Positions 34,624 to 43,487 of a stretch of DNA of 64,000 nt are shown in pieces. Source of the stretch: Desulfovibrio sp. Marseille-P6017. GTDB lineage: Bacteria > Bacillota_A > Clostridia > Peptostreptococcales > Peptostreptococcaceae. Made by a program: the position numbers and the translations under genes. Location of the stretch: contig UWOR01000004.1 in assembly GCA_900604495.1 (NCBI GenBank), positions 222,362-286,361 of the forward strand, read 5' to 3'. Under the pieces are notes generated by a model. That model was given only the letters and a program-made list of their open reading frames with translations. It was not told where the DNA came from and did no database searches. Position 1 is the first letter of the stretch; the number at the start of each line of letters is the position of its first letter.

Positions 34624-35184
34624 TTAGTAGTTACTTTGTATTAAATCTTTTATCTGACTCCAATTACTTACTCTAGTTATTCTATTGTGATCAATGTCTT
34701 TATTGTAGTTTGTATCTATTAAGATAACGTCTATTCCTGCATTAGCTATTTGAATAGCATTCCAAGGGTTATCTTCTATAAATATATGACAACCTAATTC
34801 TCTTGCTTTTTCTATTTTATAATCGCTACCTAGTAAATATACCTCTATGTCTGAAAAACCTTTTTGTTTTAGCCAGTTAGTTGTAATATCAGTCAAATCT
34901 GAGCTCCTTGCTGTAACGAAATATAGGTTATTTGTTGCACATAATTCAGCTATAACCTCATTTGCACCTTCAATAACTTCTGCTTCTTCATAAGCATGCA
35001 TATATTCATTATGAAATTTACCTAATAAGTCTTCCATGTCATCTCCGTATAACTCTTTCCAGTCAAGAGTTGTACATTCTTTTTCAGTTAAGTTCTTATT
35101 ATACATATCATTTAAATACGGTAGGAAATGGTAAGGACTAGTTATTGTCCCATCTATATCAACACATATGTTTAATTTTTTCAT
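34624..35184 (-). CDS. HAD-family 5'(3')-deoxyribonucleotidase-like phosphatase (NT5C type)
   Basis: A 186-aa HAD hydrolase. Motif I is ICVDIDGTITSPYHFL, motif II is LYFVTARSSDL and motif IV is HIFIEDNPWNAIQIAN, the arrangement of NT5C/YorS-like nucleotidases that remove phosphate from deoxynucleoside monophosphates. The start is moved to ATG 35184 because GGAGGGG precedes it; the frame from 35196 would include that site. Substrate is inferred from family only. Confidence 0.82.
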   Translation of the reverse strand: MKKLNICVDIDGTITSPYHFLPYLNDMYNKNLTEKECTTLDWKELYGDDMEDLLGKFHNEYMHAYEEAEVIEGANEVIAELCATNNLYFVTARSSDLTDITTNWLKQKGFSDIEVYLLGSDYKIEKARELGCHIFIEDNPWNAIQIANAGIDVILIDTNYNKDIDHNRITRVSNWSQIKDLIQSNY

Positions 35185-35284
35185 AAACCCCTCCACTAAT
35201 ATCTTCTAAATTAATAGTTTTAAATTATAGTACAACTTCAATTATAAATTAAAATCTATAATCTAAGTATATGTATATAATACC

Positions 35285-35314
35285 AAAAAGCTTGCCTAAT
35301 AAGGCAAGCTTTTT
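35285..35314 (-). terminator. Terminator after the membrane-anchored hypothetical gene
   Basis: AAAAAGCTTGCCT (35285-35297), a 4-base loop and the exact complement (35302-35314). Confidence 0.8.
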
Positions 35315-35326
35315 AATATTTTATAC

Positions 35327-36133
35327 TTATTCTTCATTTATTTCTTCTTTTAAGTCTGTTACTTTTTCTTTAAAGCTAGATATATGATTATCTGATAGTT
35401 TTAAATACTCCGTTATTTTACCTATATATTTAGGATTTTTTGTTTCTAAAAGTTTAACTGCATTTTCCATAGCTTTTTCTCTTAGCTCATATGCTTTTTT
35501 TACATCATCCCTTGCATTACTAAGAACTAATTCATATTCACCCTTAGATAAACTTGGTATATCCATACTTTCATATATATCGATTACATCTCTACACATT
35601 TCCTGTGCATATAAAATATCATCTTTAATTTGTGATATTTTACTAAGACTTTTAGCTATGTCTTTAGTATATGGAATACATTCCCTCATAGGAATTAATG
35701 CTACCCTTTCTATATCATAAATATCTTTTTTAAATTCATCTAACTTTTCTAAATCAGTTACTTTATTATTTTTTATAACAGATTCATCCTTTTCAGTCTC
35801 CATATTGATTTTCTCATCTTCAATTTTAGATACTGATTTATCTTTATTTTCTTTTTCTTTATTTTCTTCCCTTGCAATATTATTTTTCATGCTATTATCA
35901 AAGTTTGATTCATATTTTTCTTTATATCTTTGATCAATATCAGAATTTTTATAATACAAAGATTCCTCTATTTTACTAAGTCCACTCATATATACATTAC
36001 TAATTGCTATAGTTGTAACCAGTACAACATATATACTTCCATATATACATGAGCGTTTTAAGTTTTTATAATTTCTAAATAATATTATTAGGGGTATAAC
36101 ATATAAAAATATGAATACTAATATCCATCTCAT
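35327..36133 (-). CDS. Membrane-anchored hypothetical protein with charged helical domain
   Basis: A 268-aa protein with two N-terminal hydrophobic segments (about 2-18 and 28-50), a highly charged low-complexity linker (about 65-125, EENKEKENKDKSVSKIEDEK) and a C-terminal helical, probably coiled-coil region (130-268). It ends KEKVTDLKEEINEE. No family recognised. Start at 36133 has GGAGAATTTAGTAA. A stand-alone envelope protein of unknown role. Confidence 0.7.
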   Translation of the reverse strand: MRWILVFIFLYVIPLIILFRNYKNLKRSCIYGSIYVVLVTTIAISNVYMSGLSKIEESLYYKNSDIDQRYKEKYESNFDNSMKNNIAREENKEKENKDKSVSKIEDEKINMETEKDESVIKNNKVTDLEKLDEFKKDIYDIERVALIPMRECIPYTKDIAKSLSKISQIKDDILYAQEMCRDVIDIYESMDIPSLSKGEYELVLSNARDDVKKAYELREKAMENAVKLLETKNPKYIGKITEYLKLSDNHISSFKEKVTDLKEEINEE

Positions 36134-36206
36134 TTACTAAATTCTCCTTTATAAATAAAATTAATATTTCCCCCCATTTTTATATTATTTACATTTAATT
36201 TACTTA

Positions 36207-36899
36207 TTAATCTAATATTTTAACTAAATTAAAATTTAAATAGTCACAAGAAGCTAATATATACTCTACTCCATTTCGAATTCCTTTAAGTCCCATCTTA
36301 AAAGATTCTCTTCCATGTAGATGACCATATATAACTTTTTCTACATTATATTCTTCATACAGCTTTGTAAATATTGACTCTTCTAATTTATCATTAGTAG
36401 GTGGATAATGAGTTATGACTATTATCTTTTCATATCCTTTTTTTCTAGCTGATTCTAAAGATATTCTTATACGATTTTCTTCTCTTTTATATATCTGTTC
36501 ATCCTTACTATCAAATTTTACATCATTTGGGCAAATCCACCCTCTACCACCACATATAGCATAGTCTTCATACTCGTAAAAGTTAGTTTGTAAGAATTTG
36601 CAATTATCATATAACTTATTTAGATTTGTAACTGTAGTCCACCAATAATCATGATTTCCCTTTATAAAAATCTTATTACCTTCAAGTTCACTTATTATAT
36701 CTAAATCAGATTTAGCCTCTGATAAATTTATCCCCCAAGAGGTATCTCCTAATACAAGAACTGTATCTTCTTTCTTTACTTTACTTTTCCAGCTTTCTAT
36801 TATTTTCTCTTCATGATTATTCCAGTTACCTCCAAATATATTCATCGGCTTATTTACAGATGTTGAAAAATGTAAGTCTCCTATTGCATATAAACTCAT
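36207..36899 (-). CDS. Metallophosphoesterase
   Basis: A 230-aa calcineurin-like phosphoesterase. The metal-binding motifs are in order: YAIGDLHFS, VLGDTSWG, FIKGNHDYWW, ITHYPPT and YGHLHGRESF. All ligands are present, so it should be active on phosphomonoesters or diesters. The substrate is unknown. A hairpin separates it from the RelQ-like gene upstream. Confidence 0.9.
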   Translation of the reverse strand: MSLYAIGDLHFSTSVNKPMNIFGGNWNNHEEKIIESWKSKVKKEDTVLVLGDTSWGINLSEAKSDLDIISELEGNKIFIKGNHDYWWTTVTNLNKLYDNCKFLQTNFYEYEDYAICGGRGWICPNDVKFDSKDEQIYKREENRIRISLESARKKGYEKIIVITHYPPTNDKLEESIFTKLYEEYNVEKVIYGHLHGRESFKMGLKGIRNGVEYILASCDYLNFNLVKILD

Positions 36900-36938
36900 A
36901 CTTAATTCCTCTCTTTTGTGTCCTAAATTTAATCAAAA

Positions 36939-36968
36939 GAGCCACCCCAAAATTATTTGAGACGGCTC
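36939..36968 (-). terminator. Terminator after the RelQ-like gene
   Basis: On the minus strand, GAGCCGTCTCAAA pairs with TTTGGGGTGGCTC (three G-U pairs), followed by TTTT. Confidence 0.65.
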
Positions 36969-36973
36969 CCCCT

Positions 36974-37780
36974 TTATTTCTTTCTAGTGTCTTTATACAC
37001 TTCTAATAAATCATCTATTTCTCTTTTTAATCTAATTATCTCTGTTATATCTTCTTCGTTATCAATTTTGTCTAATCTTCTTTGATAAATTATTGCCTTA
37101 TGAGTATCTCCTAGGTTGTATAACTCTTGAATTTTATTGAGTATATCCCTAACTGTTACAGTTTTCACTTGATACATTACTTGAGCCTTCATTATATCTT
37201 CTCTTATTTCACTCATTTCTTGATCTAATAAGAACGCAGCATCTGCTGCTCTTCTCAATCTTACTGCTAGATCTTCTGGTATATAATGCTCATATTTATA
37301 CTTTAAAGAATGCTCTATAGTAGCCCAAAAGTTCATTGCTAAAGTCCTAATTTGTATCTCACATAAAATCTCTTTTGAACCAGCTATTGAATTTATTGGG
37401 TACTTTATTATAACGTGATAACTTCTATACCCGCTATCTTTAAAATTCTTTATATAATCTTTTTCATACACAATGCTCATATCACTTCTATTTTTAATTA
37501 AGTTTACTATAGTATATATATCTTCAACAAACTGGCACATTATTCTTATACCAGCTATATCTTCCATAGTACCTTCTATATCATCTATATCAAGTCTTTT
37601 AGCCTTCGATATAATTGAGGCTATTTTCTTAGTTCTTCCTGTAACAAATTCAATTGGGGAATATTCTCCCTTAGTTAAAAATTCTTTTCTTATATTTTTA
37701 AATTTAACTTTTAGTTCTTCTACCGCATGTTCATAAGGAGCCAATACTTCATCCCATCTTTCATATTCCATCTTGCTCAC
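36974..37780 (-). CDS. relQ: Small alarmone synthetase, RelQ-like (GTP pyrophosphokinase)
   Basis: A 268-aa single-domain RelA/SpoT synthetase that makes ppGpp or related alarmones. Motifs include GRTKKIASIISKAKR, the catalytic region MEDIAGIRIMCQF, GYRSYHVIIKYP and CEIQIRTLAMNFWATIEHSLKYK. A C-terminal helical extension (about 205-268) fits the tetramer-forming RelQ type. No hydrolase domain is present. The start at 37780 follows GGGTGAGC. Confidence 0.92.
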   Translation of the reverse strand: MSKMEYERWDEVLAPYEHAVEELKVKFKNIRKEFLTKGEYSPIEFVTGRTKKIASIISKAKRLDIDDIEGTMEDIAGIRIMCQFVEDIYTIVNLIKNRSDMSIVYEKDYIKNFKDSGYRSYHVIIKYPINSIAGSKEILCEIQIRTLAMNFWATIEHSLKYKYEHYIPEDLAVRLRRAADAAFLLDQEMSEIREDIMKAQVMYQVKTVTVRDILNKIQELYNLGDTHKAIIYQRRLDKIDNEEDITEIIRLKREIDDLLEVYKDTRKK

Positions 37781-37807
37781 CCTTTATTTCTATTTTTACA
37801 GTCATAC

Positions 37808-38734
37808 TTATTTTATCATAATTTGATTTTTTTGGATATAATAAAGCAGTTCCCCACCCTGTATTGTATAACTTACTTCATCTAAATCACATAAATAGCT
37901 TATTATTGATACTAGTGAGCTTTTATAAAAATAAAACTCCTTATAGTTGCAATGTAAATCGTTTCTTACAATTATATTTTTTAATAGGGCTTCTATTCCC
38001 ATAGGCTCTTTTAAATCCTCTTTAATTTGGTTAATGTAATTATTTATAGCATTCTCATGTTTTTCTATTAACTTATAACTATCATCTTTGTTTATTATAT
38101 TTTTTCCATGTCCTAGCACCATATATTCAAAGTTTATAGTTTTTAATTTATTTAAACTTTCTATATAATCTTTAATATCAAAAACAAATAAAAAATCATA
38201 TTTATTAAGCATATCTTCACTTACTAATAAATCACCTACAAACAATACCTTATCCTTAGTCATAACACCTATACTTCCAGGTGTATGACCTTTAAATTCT
38301 ATAATTTTAAAAACTTCTTTATTTATAATAACATTGCCCAAAGTTAACTCTTCATCTATATATAAGCTACTTTGATTACTTCTTTTAAAAAATTCATCAA
38401 GAAACTTATTAGATTTCCCTCCGATTATATACTTTGAAAATAGCTCTGGATTCTCTATATATAGTTTCGCATGCTTAGATGATAGTATCTTTATATTTTT
38501 GTTTTCTAGTTTATATTCTTTACATGCTCCATAGTGGTCATCATGCTCATGAGTATTTATTATATAACTTATTTCTATGTTATTTTCTTTTAACTCTTTA
38601 ATAATTTTTCTTGGTCTTAATCCTGGTAAGCCTGGGTCTATAATAATAGCTATGTTATCTGTAAATAAATACAATCCACTATTAGTTCCACCTTTAATAT
38701 AATAAGTATTGCCCCTTATATTTATTAAACTCAT
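37808..38734 (-). CDS. MBL-fold metallo-hydrolase
   Basis: A 308-aa beta-lactamase-fold hydrolase. The metal motif THEHDDHYGA supplies His62, His64, Asp66 and His67; His150 (FKGHTPGS), Asp168 (FVGDLLVSED) and His209 (LGHGKNI) complete a two-metal site. The C-terminal 90 residues are helical. It resembles glyoxalase II-like or SoxH-like hydrolases; the substrate is unknown. It sits 11 bases downstream of a cysteine-cluster protein gene. Confidence 0.9.
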   Translation of the reverse strand: MSLINIRGNTYYIKGGTNSGLYLFTDNIAIIIDPGLPGLRPRKIIKELKENNIEISYIINTHEHDDHYGACKEYKLENKNIKILSSKHAKLYIENPELFSKYIIGGKSNKFLDEFFKRSNQSSLYIDEELTLGNVIINKEVFKIIEFKGHTPGSIGVMTKDKVLFVGDLLVSEDMLNKYDFLFVFDIKDYIESLNKLKTINFEYMVLGHGKNIINKDDSYKLIEKHENAINNYINQIKEDLKEPMGIEALLKNIIVRNDLHCNYKEFYFYKSSLVSIISYLCDLDEVSYTIQGGELLYYIQKNQIMIK

Positions 38735-38745
38735 ATATTCACCAC

Positions 38746-39477
38746 TTATCTTATTAAAATTTTCTTAAGTCTTTTTATTGTTCTACACCTAATCCTTTCA
38801 TCTTTAGAAATCTTCACTTTTATATTATAAGCTACATTTTGACTTAATAGAGATTCTATAAAGTACTCTACTATTCCTCTATCTCTAAACTCTATATCTA
38901 TAATCTCATTTGCAAAAAATCTAGAATCTAAAGTCATTATTTCATCAGAAAAACTTAGCCTATCAGACTTATCTAAATAGTCTTTATCAGGCTTAAAATC
39001 TTCGCAATATCTTATTTTAAAGTTTACTACCTCATCACTTATATCAAATCCATGTTCTGATTTCATAAAATCTCTATACTCTTGATTTCTTTTAGTTACG
39101 TTATCTAAATTCTTGTTATAATCATCCTTTTTCCAGTGTCCAAATAGTCTACAATTTAGTGGTCTAACTTCATAAATTAAACATCTCTTATTTTCGTCCC
39201 TAAAAGGACAACATCTCTTATTTGAATACTCTAAGAAATAATACTCGATTATTCTATCTAATGAGTTCTTTCTTAATATTTCTTTATCTTTTAAGTAATT
39301 ATATATATTTAAAAACTCTGTTAAGTTAATTCCCACTGATTCCATACAACACTTACCACATCCAGTACAATCTCCACTTGGTAAGCTACTATAAATATTA
39401 TTTAATTTATCAAATAATTTATTTTCATTAGCAAAATCTATACATTTAAAAATATCTACTTTTTTTATACTAGTCAT
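38746..39477 (-). CDS. YkgJ-family cysteine cluster protein
   Basis: A 243-aa protein of the UPF0153/YkgJ zinc- or iron-binding family. Cys37, Cys40, Cys43 and Cys44 lie in CTGCGKCC, with further cysteines in NKRCCPFRDENKRC and the motif YEVRPLNCRLFGHW. The family binds a metal cluster, and its role is not established. Start at 39477 has AAGGAGT. Paired with the MBL hydrolase downstream. Confidence 0.88.
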   Translation of the reverse strand: MTSIKKVDIFKCIDFANENKLFDKLNNIYSSLPSGDCTGCGKCCMESVGINLTEFLNIYNYLKDKEILRKNSLDRIIEYYFLEYSNKRCCPFRDENKRCLIYEVRPLNCRLFGHWKKDDYNKNLDNVTKRNQEYRDFMKSEHGFDISDEVVNFKIRYCEDFKPDKDYLDKSDRLSFSDEIMTLDSRFFANEIIDIEFRDRGIVEYFIESLLSQNVAYNIKVKISKDERIRCRTIKRLKKILIR

Positions 39478-39563
39478 TGTTATTACTCCTTGTTATAATT
39501 ATTAGGTTAATACAAACAATTATTATAACACATTTTATATGATTAATCGTAGGAGGTAATTTC

Positions 39564-39815
39564 ATGACTAGATATACAAAAATAATAAACATGATGGATA
39601 GCTATTTCGTTAAAGATTATGAAAAAACTAAAAAAGGCATAACTAAAAAAAGAGAAGTTAGAGCTGAAACAGTTCAAAAAGCCTTCTTAAAAGGTGACTG
39701 TGAGGTTTTAGTTATTTTAGAAGATAGCGGTAGAGAAATACTTATAGATGATTTTTCTTCAGATGAAGATATAAAGAAATATTTAGGAGCTAAGTTTATA
39801 AACCCTAAAAGATAA
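39564..39815 (+). CDS. Small conserved-looking hypothetical protein (83 aa)
   Basis: An 83-aa basic N-terminus followed by an alpha/beta-like C-terminus (ILEDSGREILIDDFSSDEDI). No domain recognised. The start at 39564 has TAGGAGG at ideal spacing and a clear terminator follows at 39953-39979, so it is probably real. It is divergent from the YkgJ-family gene. Function unknown. Confidence 0.7.
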   Translation: MTRYTKIINMMDSYFVKDYEKTKKGITKKREVRAETVQKAFLKGDCEVLVILEDSGREILIDDFSSDEDIKKYLGAKFINPKR

Positions 39816-39952
39816 GTTTATTTAAATACATTTCATTATTTAAATTGGGATAAAAATTAAAAATAAATTTTTTATTTTTATGTATATTAATTTTTGATTG
39901 GGTCCATAATATTAATGAAAATTAAATATTTAACTCAATCTCCCCCAATTTT

Positions 39953-39979
39953 GAGCTTTCATTCCCCCAATGAAAGCTC
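39953..39979 (+). terminator. Terminator after the 83-aa gene
   Basis: GAGCTTTCATT (39953-39963), a CCCCC loop and AATGAAAGCTC (39969-39979), then T6. A related TCCCCCAAT also occurs just upstream at 39941-39949. Confidence 0.82.
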
Positions 39980-40072
39980 TTTTTTATTTTATATAGTTAA
40001 ATATAAGCATATAAGTTATAATTATTAATAATTTAGATTAAGACATTATATTAAAAATAAGAGGTGGCATAT

Positions 40073-40408
40073 ATGATAGAAATAGGATTATTAAAACTAG
40101 ATATAGATTTTGAATATAGAATAATAAGAGAAGAGAACGATGATGTAGATATATTTATAGACGTAAATTATCGTAGTTTAGACTTAGAGTGTGGTGAAAA
40201 TGATTTTTTTAATGGTAGAATTCAATTTCCCTTTGTAAGATCATTAATATTAAGAATAAATAAAAAAAGCCATTTAATGACTGTACATTTTATGAGAGAT
40301 ATAGATTTATTCTCTGCATTTGCAAACTTTGAATTTGATTATAAAGACTATATTTTTAATATAAAAAATAATAAAGAAAAAGTTTTAATAACAAGAACAA
40401 AAAAATAA
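40073..40408 (+). CDS. Small hypothetical protein (111 aa)
   Basis: A soluble 111-aa protein rich in acidic and aromatic residues, start ATG 40073 with AGAGGTGG 6 bases upstream (the GTG at 40064 lies inside that site). No domain recognised. It has its own terminator. Function unknown; probable gene because of the binding site, terminator and consistent codon use. Confidence 0.65.
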   Translation: MIEIGLLKLDIDFEYRIIREENDDVDIFIDVNYRSLDLECGENDFFNGRIQFPFVRSLILRINKKSHLMTVHFMRDIDLFSAFANFEFDYKDYIFNIKNNKEKVLITRTKK

Positions 40409-40433
40409 GGAGCCTTTAAGGCCCCTTATTTTT
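40401..40433 (+). terminator. Terminator overlapping the stop of the 111-aa gene
   Basis: AAAAATAAGGAGCC (40401-40414) pairs with GGCCCCTTATTTTT (40420-40433), one mismatch; the stop codon lies inside the left arm. Confidence 0.75.
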
Positions 40434-40520
40434 ATTGTTAATTAGATAATAAATCATTTAATCTAACTAGCCAATAATTATTATGAATATTCTATAAATT
40501 ACATTTGTAGTTTGTAAGGA

Positions 40521-43142
40521 TTAATTTTCTTTTGATTGTCCGAAAGCTGTTAAGTATATTCCCTTTAACTCTTCAACTAGTGGTAATCTTGGGTTAGCAG
40601 GAGTACACTGATCATCAAAAGCATCTAAAGATAATTTATCTACTTTTGATAGGAATTGTTCTTCTAATACTCCACACTCTTTTATTGTTTTTGGTATATT
40701 TAATTCAACTAATAAGTTGTTTACTGCATCTATTAAGCTTTGAACACCTTCTTCTACAGTATTAGCTTTTAATCCTAAGAATCTAGCTATCTCAGCATAT
40801 TTCTTATCAGCTACGAACTCCTTATATTTAGGGAACGCAACGAATTTAGAAGGTTTAGTAGCGTTGTACTTTATAACATGTGGTAATAATATAGCATTTG
40901 CTCTCCCATGTGGTATATGGAATTCTCCACCTAACTTATGAGCTAATGAATGATTTATTCCTAAGAAAGCATTTGTAAATGCCATACCTGCCATACAAGA
41001 TGCATTATGCATTTTCTCTCTTGCTTCTTTATCGTTTCCATTTTTATAAGCTTTTGGTAAGTAATCGAATACTAACTGTATTGCTTTTAATGCTAATGCA
41101 TCTGTATAATCAGTTGCCATTATTGAAACATACGCTTCTATAGCATGAGTTAAAACATCAACTCCTGTATCTGCTGTAACACCTGCTGGTACTGTCATAA
41201 CTAAAGTTGGGTCTATTATAGCCACATCTGGAGTTAACTCATAGTCAGCTAAAGGATATTTCATATTATTTACTTTATCTGTAACAACTGCAAAAGAAGT
41301 AACTTCTGAACCAGTTCCTGAAGTAGTTGGTATAGCTACTAATTGAGCCTGTCTTCCTAATTTAGGGAACTTAAATACTCTCTTTCTTATATCAGCAAAC
41401 TTTAATCTTAAATCATCAAAGTTAGCTTCTGGATTTTCATAGAATAACCACATAGCTTTAGCAGCATCCATTGCTGAACCTCCACCAAGAGCTATTATAG
41501 TGTCAGGCTTGAATTTTCTCATAGCTTCTGCACCATTTAATACTGTTTCTACAGATGGATCTGGCTCTACGTCACAGAATACATCTATCATAACAGGATT
41601 TCTTCTTTTTCTTAATTGATTAGTTATCTTATCTACATTTCCTAATTGAACCATGACTCTATCAGTTACTATCATTACTCTGTTAGCATTTGGTAATTTT
41701 TCTAAGTAGCTTATAGAACCAAATTCATGGTATATTCTTTCTGGTACCTTGAACCATTGCATATTTACTTTTCTCATTGCAACTTTTTTAACATTTATTA
41801 AGTTAGTTGCTGATACGTTTTCTGTTGTTGAATTATTCCCCATTGATCCACATCCTAATGTTAATGATGGTGTATTAACGTTGTATATATCACCTATTGC
41901 TCCATGAGTTGATGGTGCATTTACAAGTAATCTACCTGTTCTTACTTTTTGACCAAATTCTAAAATCACATCGTCGTCATTACAGTGTATTACAGCTGAA
42001 TGTCCTAATCCCCCAAACTCAGTCATCTCTACACATTTTTGTATACCTTCTTGTGCATTTTTAACCTTGAAGCAAGCAAGTACTGGACTTAATTTTTCTT
42101 TTGATAAAGGATCTTCCATTCCTACTTTTTCAAGTTCTGCAACTATCATTTTTGCATCTTTTGGAACATTTATTCCAGCCATTTGTCCTATAGTATATGG
42201 ACTTTGTCCAACTATATTTGGATTTAATGAACAAGTATTATTGTCTATTACTAAATTTTGTAATTTTTCTTTTTCTTCTTTATTTACAAAGTAACATCCA
42301 TAATATTTCATTAAATCAGTTACTTCATTGTATATTTCTTCATCTATTATAACTGCTTGCTCAGAAGCACATATCATTCCATTATCGAAAGTTTTTGATA
42401 ATATTAAATCATTTACTGCTTGTTTTATATCTGCAGTTTTATTTATGTAGCAAGGAACATTACCGGCTCCAACCCCTAGAGCTGGCTTTCCTGAAGAGTA
42501 AGCTGATTTAACCATTCCTGGTCCACCAGTTGCAAGTATCATTGATACTCCATCGTGCTTCATTAGTAAATTAGTAGCTTCTATTGATGGTTTTTCTATC
42601 CATTGTATACAGTCTTTAGGAGCACCTGCTTTTATAGCTGCATCTCTTAATATTCTTGCAGCTTCTGAAGAACATTTTTGAGCTGATGGATGGAAACTGA
42701 ATATTATTGGATTTCTACCTTTCATTGATATTATTGATTTAAACATTGTTGTAGAAGTTGGGTTAGTAACTGGTGTTACCCCTGCAACAACACCTATAGG
42801 TTCAGCTATTAACATATACCCTTCTTCTTCGTTCTTTTCTATAACACCAACAGTTTTGTTGTATTTTATACTATTATATATATATTCTGTAGCAAACATG
42901 TTCTTAGTTACTTTATCTTCGAAGATACCCCTTTTAGTTTCTTCCACTGCCATTTGAGCAAGCTCTATATGCTTATCAAGACCTGCCATAGACATTTCTC
43001 TAACTATATTATCTATTGCTTCTTGATCTAAGCTTAGCATTGCTTGTTTTGCTTTTTCTGCTTTTTCAACTAATTCATTTATCATATTTTCAACACTACA
43101 TTCATTATCCACTACTTTTAGCTTTCTTGACTCTTTGCTCAT
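40521..43142 (-). CDS. adhE: Bifunctional acetaldehyde-CoA/alcohol dehydrogenase
   Basis: Reduces acetyl-CoA to acetaldehyde and then ethanol, oxidising two NADH; central to fermentative redox balance. The 873-aa protein has an N-terminal aldehyde dehydrogenase half (1-450, TPVTNPTSTTMFKS, catalytic Cys in NGMICASEQAVI) and a C-terminal iron-dependent alcohol dehydrogenase half (about 460-873, GGGSAMDAAKAMW and metal ligands in HSLAHKLGGEFHIPHGRANA). Full length, no frameshift. The 345-base leader carries a strong promoter, two Rex-like sites and a cre-like site, fitting redox and carbon control. Confidence 0.98.
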   Translation of the reverse strand: MSKESRKLKVVDNECSVENMINELVEKAEKAKQAMLSLDQEAIDNIVREMSMAGLDKHIELAQMAVEETKRGIFEDKVTKNMFATEYIYNSIKYNKTVGVIEKNEEEGYMLIAEPIGVVAGVTPVTNPTSTTMFKSIISMKGRNPIIFSFHPSAQKCSSEAARILRDAAIKAGAPKDCIQWIEKPSIEATNLLMKHDGVSMILATGGPGMVKSAYSSGKPALGVGAGNVPCYINKTADIKQAVNDLILSKTFDNGMICASEQAVIIDEEIYNEVTDLMKYYGCYFVNKEEKEKLQNLVIDNNTCSLNPNIVGQSPYTIGQMAGINVPKDAKMIVAELEKVGMEDPLSKEKLSPVLACFKVKNAQEGIQKCVEMTEFGGLGHSAVIHCNDDDVILEFGQKVRTGRLLVNAPSTHGAIGDIYNVNTPSLTLGCGSMGNNSTTENVSATNLINVKKVAMRKVNMQWFKVPERIYHEFGSISYLEKLPNANRVMIVTDRVMVQLGNVDKITNQLRKRRNPVMIDVFCDVEPDPSVETVLNGAEAMRKFKPDTIIALGGGSAMDAAKAMWLFYENPEANFDDLRLKFADIRKRVFKFPKLGRQAQLVAIPTTSGTGSEVTSFAVVTDKVNNMKYPLADYELTPDVAIIDPTLVMTVPAGVTADTGVDVLTHAIEAYVSIMATDYTDALALKAIQLVFDYLPKAYKNGNDKEAREKMHNASCMAGMAFTNAFLGINHSLAHKLGGEFHIPHGRANAILLPHVIKYNATKPSKFVAFPKYKEFVADKKYAEIARFLGLKANTVEEGVQSLIDAVNNLLVELNIPKTIKECGVLEEQFLSKVDKLSLDAFDDQCTPANPRLPLVEELKGIYLTAFGQSKEN

Positions 43143-43172
43143 ATTTATACCCCCATAAAATTTATTTAAATT

Positions 43173-43190
43173 CCGTTAGTTATTTAACAA
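43173..43190 (-). promoter_or_regulatory. Rex-like half-palindrome in the adhE leader
   Basis: CCGTTAG-N4-TTAACAA resembles the Rex consensus TTGTTAA-N4-TTAACAA (one half perfect, the other 4 of 7). It lies just downstream of the promoter, in repressor position. Confidence 0.4.
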
Positions 43191-43206
43191 ACTTATTATG
43201 TAATTT

Positions 43207-43235
43207 ATGATACTTTATCTTAATTTAAGTGTCAA
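43207..43235 (-). promoter_or_regulatory. adhE promoter
   Basis: Minus-strand TTGACA (43230-43235), 17 bases, TATCAT (43207-43212). The predicted transcript starts about 58 bases before the adhE ATG. Confidence 0.7.
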
Positions 43236-43241
43236 TAGATT

Positions 43242-43259
43242 TTGTTAAATTTTTTTCAA
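43242..43259 (-). promoter_or_regulatory. Rex-like site upstream of the adhE -35
   Basis: TTGTTAAATTTTTTTCAA: the first half-site is perfect and the second (TTTTCAA) matches 5 of 7 bases of TTAACAA, with the correct 4-base spacer. Confidence 0.45.
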
Positions 43260-43268
43260 TAAGTTTCT

Positions 43269-43284
43269 AAGAAAACGTTTTTAT
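43269..43284 (+). promoter_or_regulatory. CcpA (cre)-like site upstream of adhE
   Basis: AAGAAAACGTTTTTAT matches the C. difficile-type cre consensus RRGAAAANGTTTTCWW with one mismatch. It lies about 35 bases upstream of the -35. Confidence 0.45.
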
Positions 43285-43427
43285 TTTTATCCTATTAAAA
43301 AATGTCTATTTTTCAATACTTTAACTATAATTTTTTTCATACTTTTTTAATATATTCAGCATATTGTATACAATTTTACTATTTTTTTCATTTGTTAAAT
43401 TTTATACATTCTTTGTTTTTATAAAGC

Positions 43428-43477
43428 AAAAAGTTTATTAAGATAATTATAAATACTTATATCTTAATAAACTTTTT
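43428..43477 (-). terminator. 18-bp perfect terminator after the DUF4230 gene
   Basis: AAAAAGTTTATTAAGATA (43428-43445) and its exact complement (43460-43477), 11 bases past the stop at 43488. Confidence 0.8.
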
Positions 43478-43487
43478 CATATAGAAT

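Larger units (their letters stand above)
43143..43487. other. adhE control region
   Basis: No gene. It contains, from adhE outward, a Rex-like site, -10 and -35, a second Rex-like site, a CcpA-type site and the terminator of the DUF4230 gene. The 43290-43420 part is AT-rich and shows one more TTGTTAA half-site near 43392. Confidence 0.6.
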
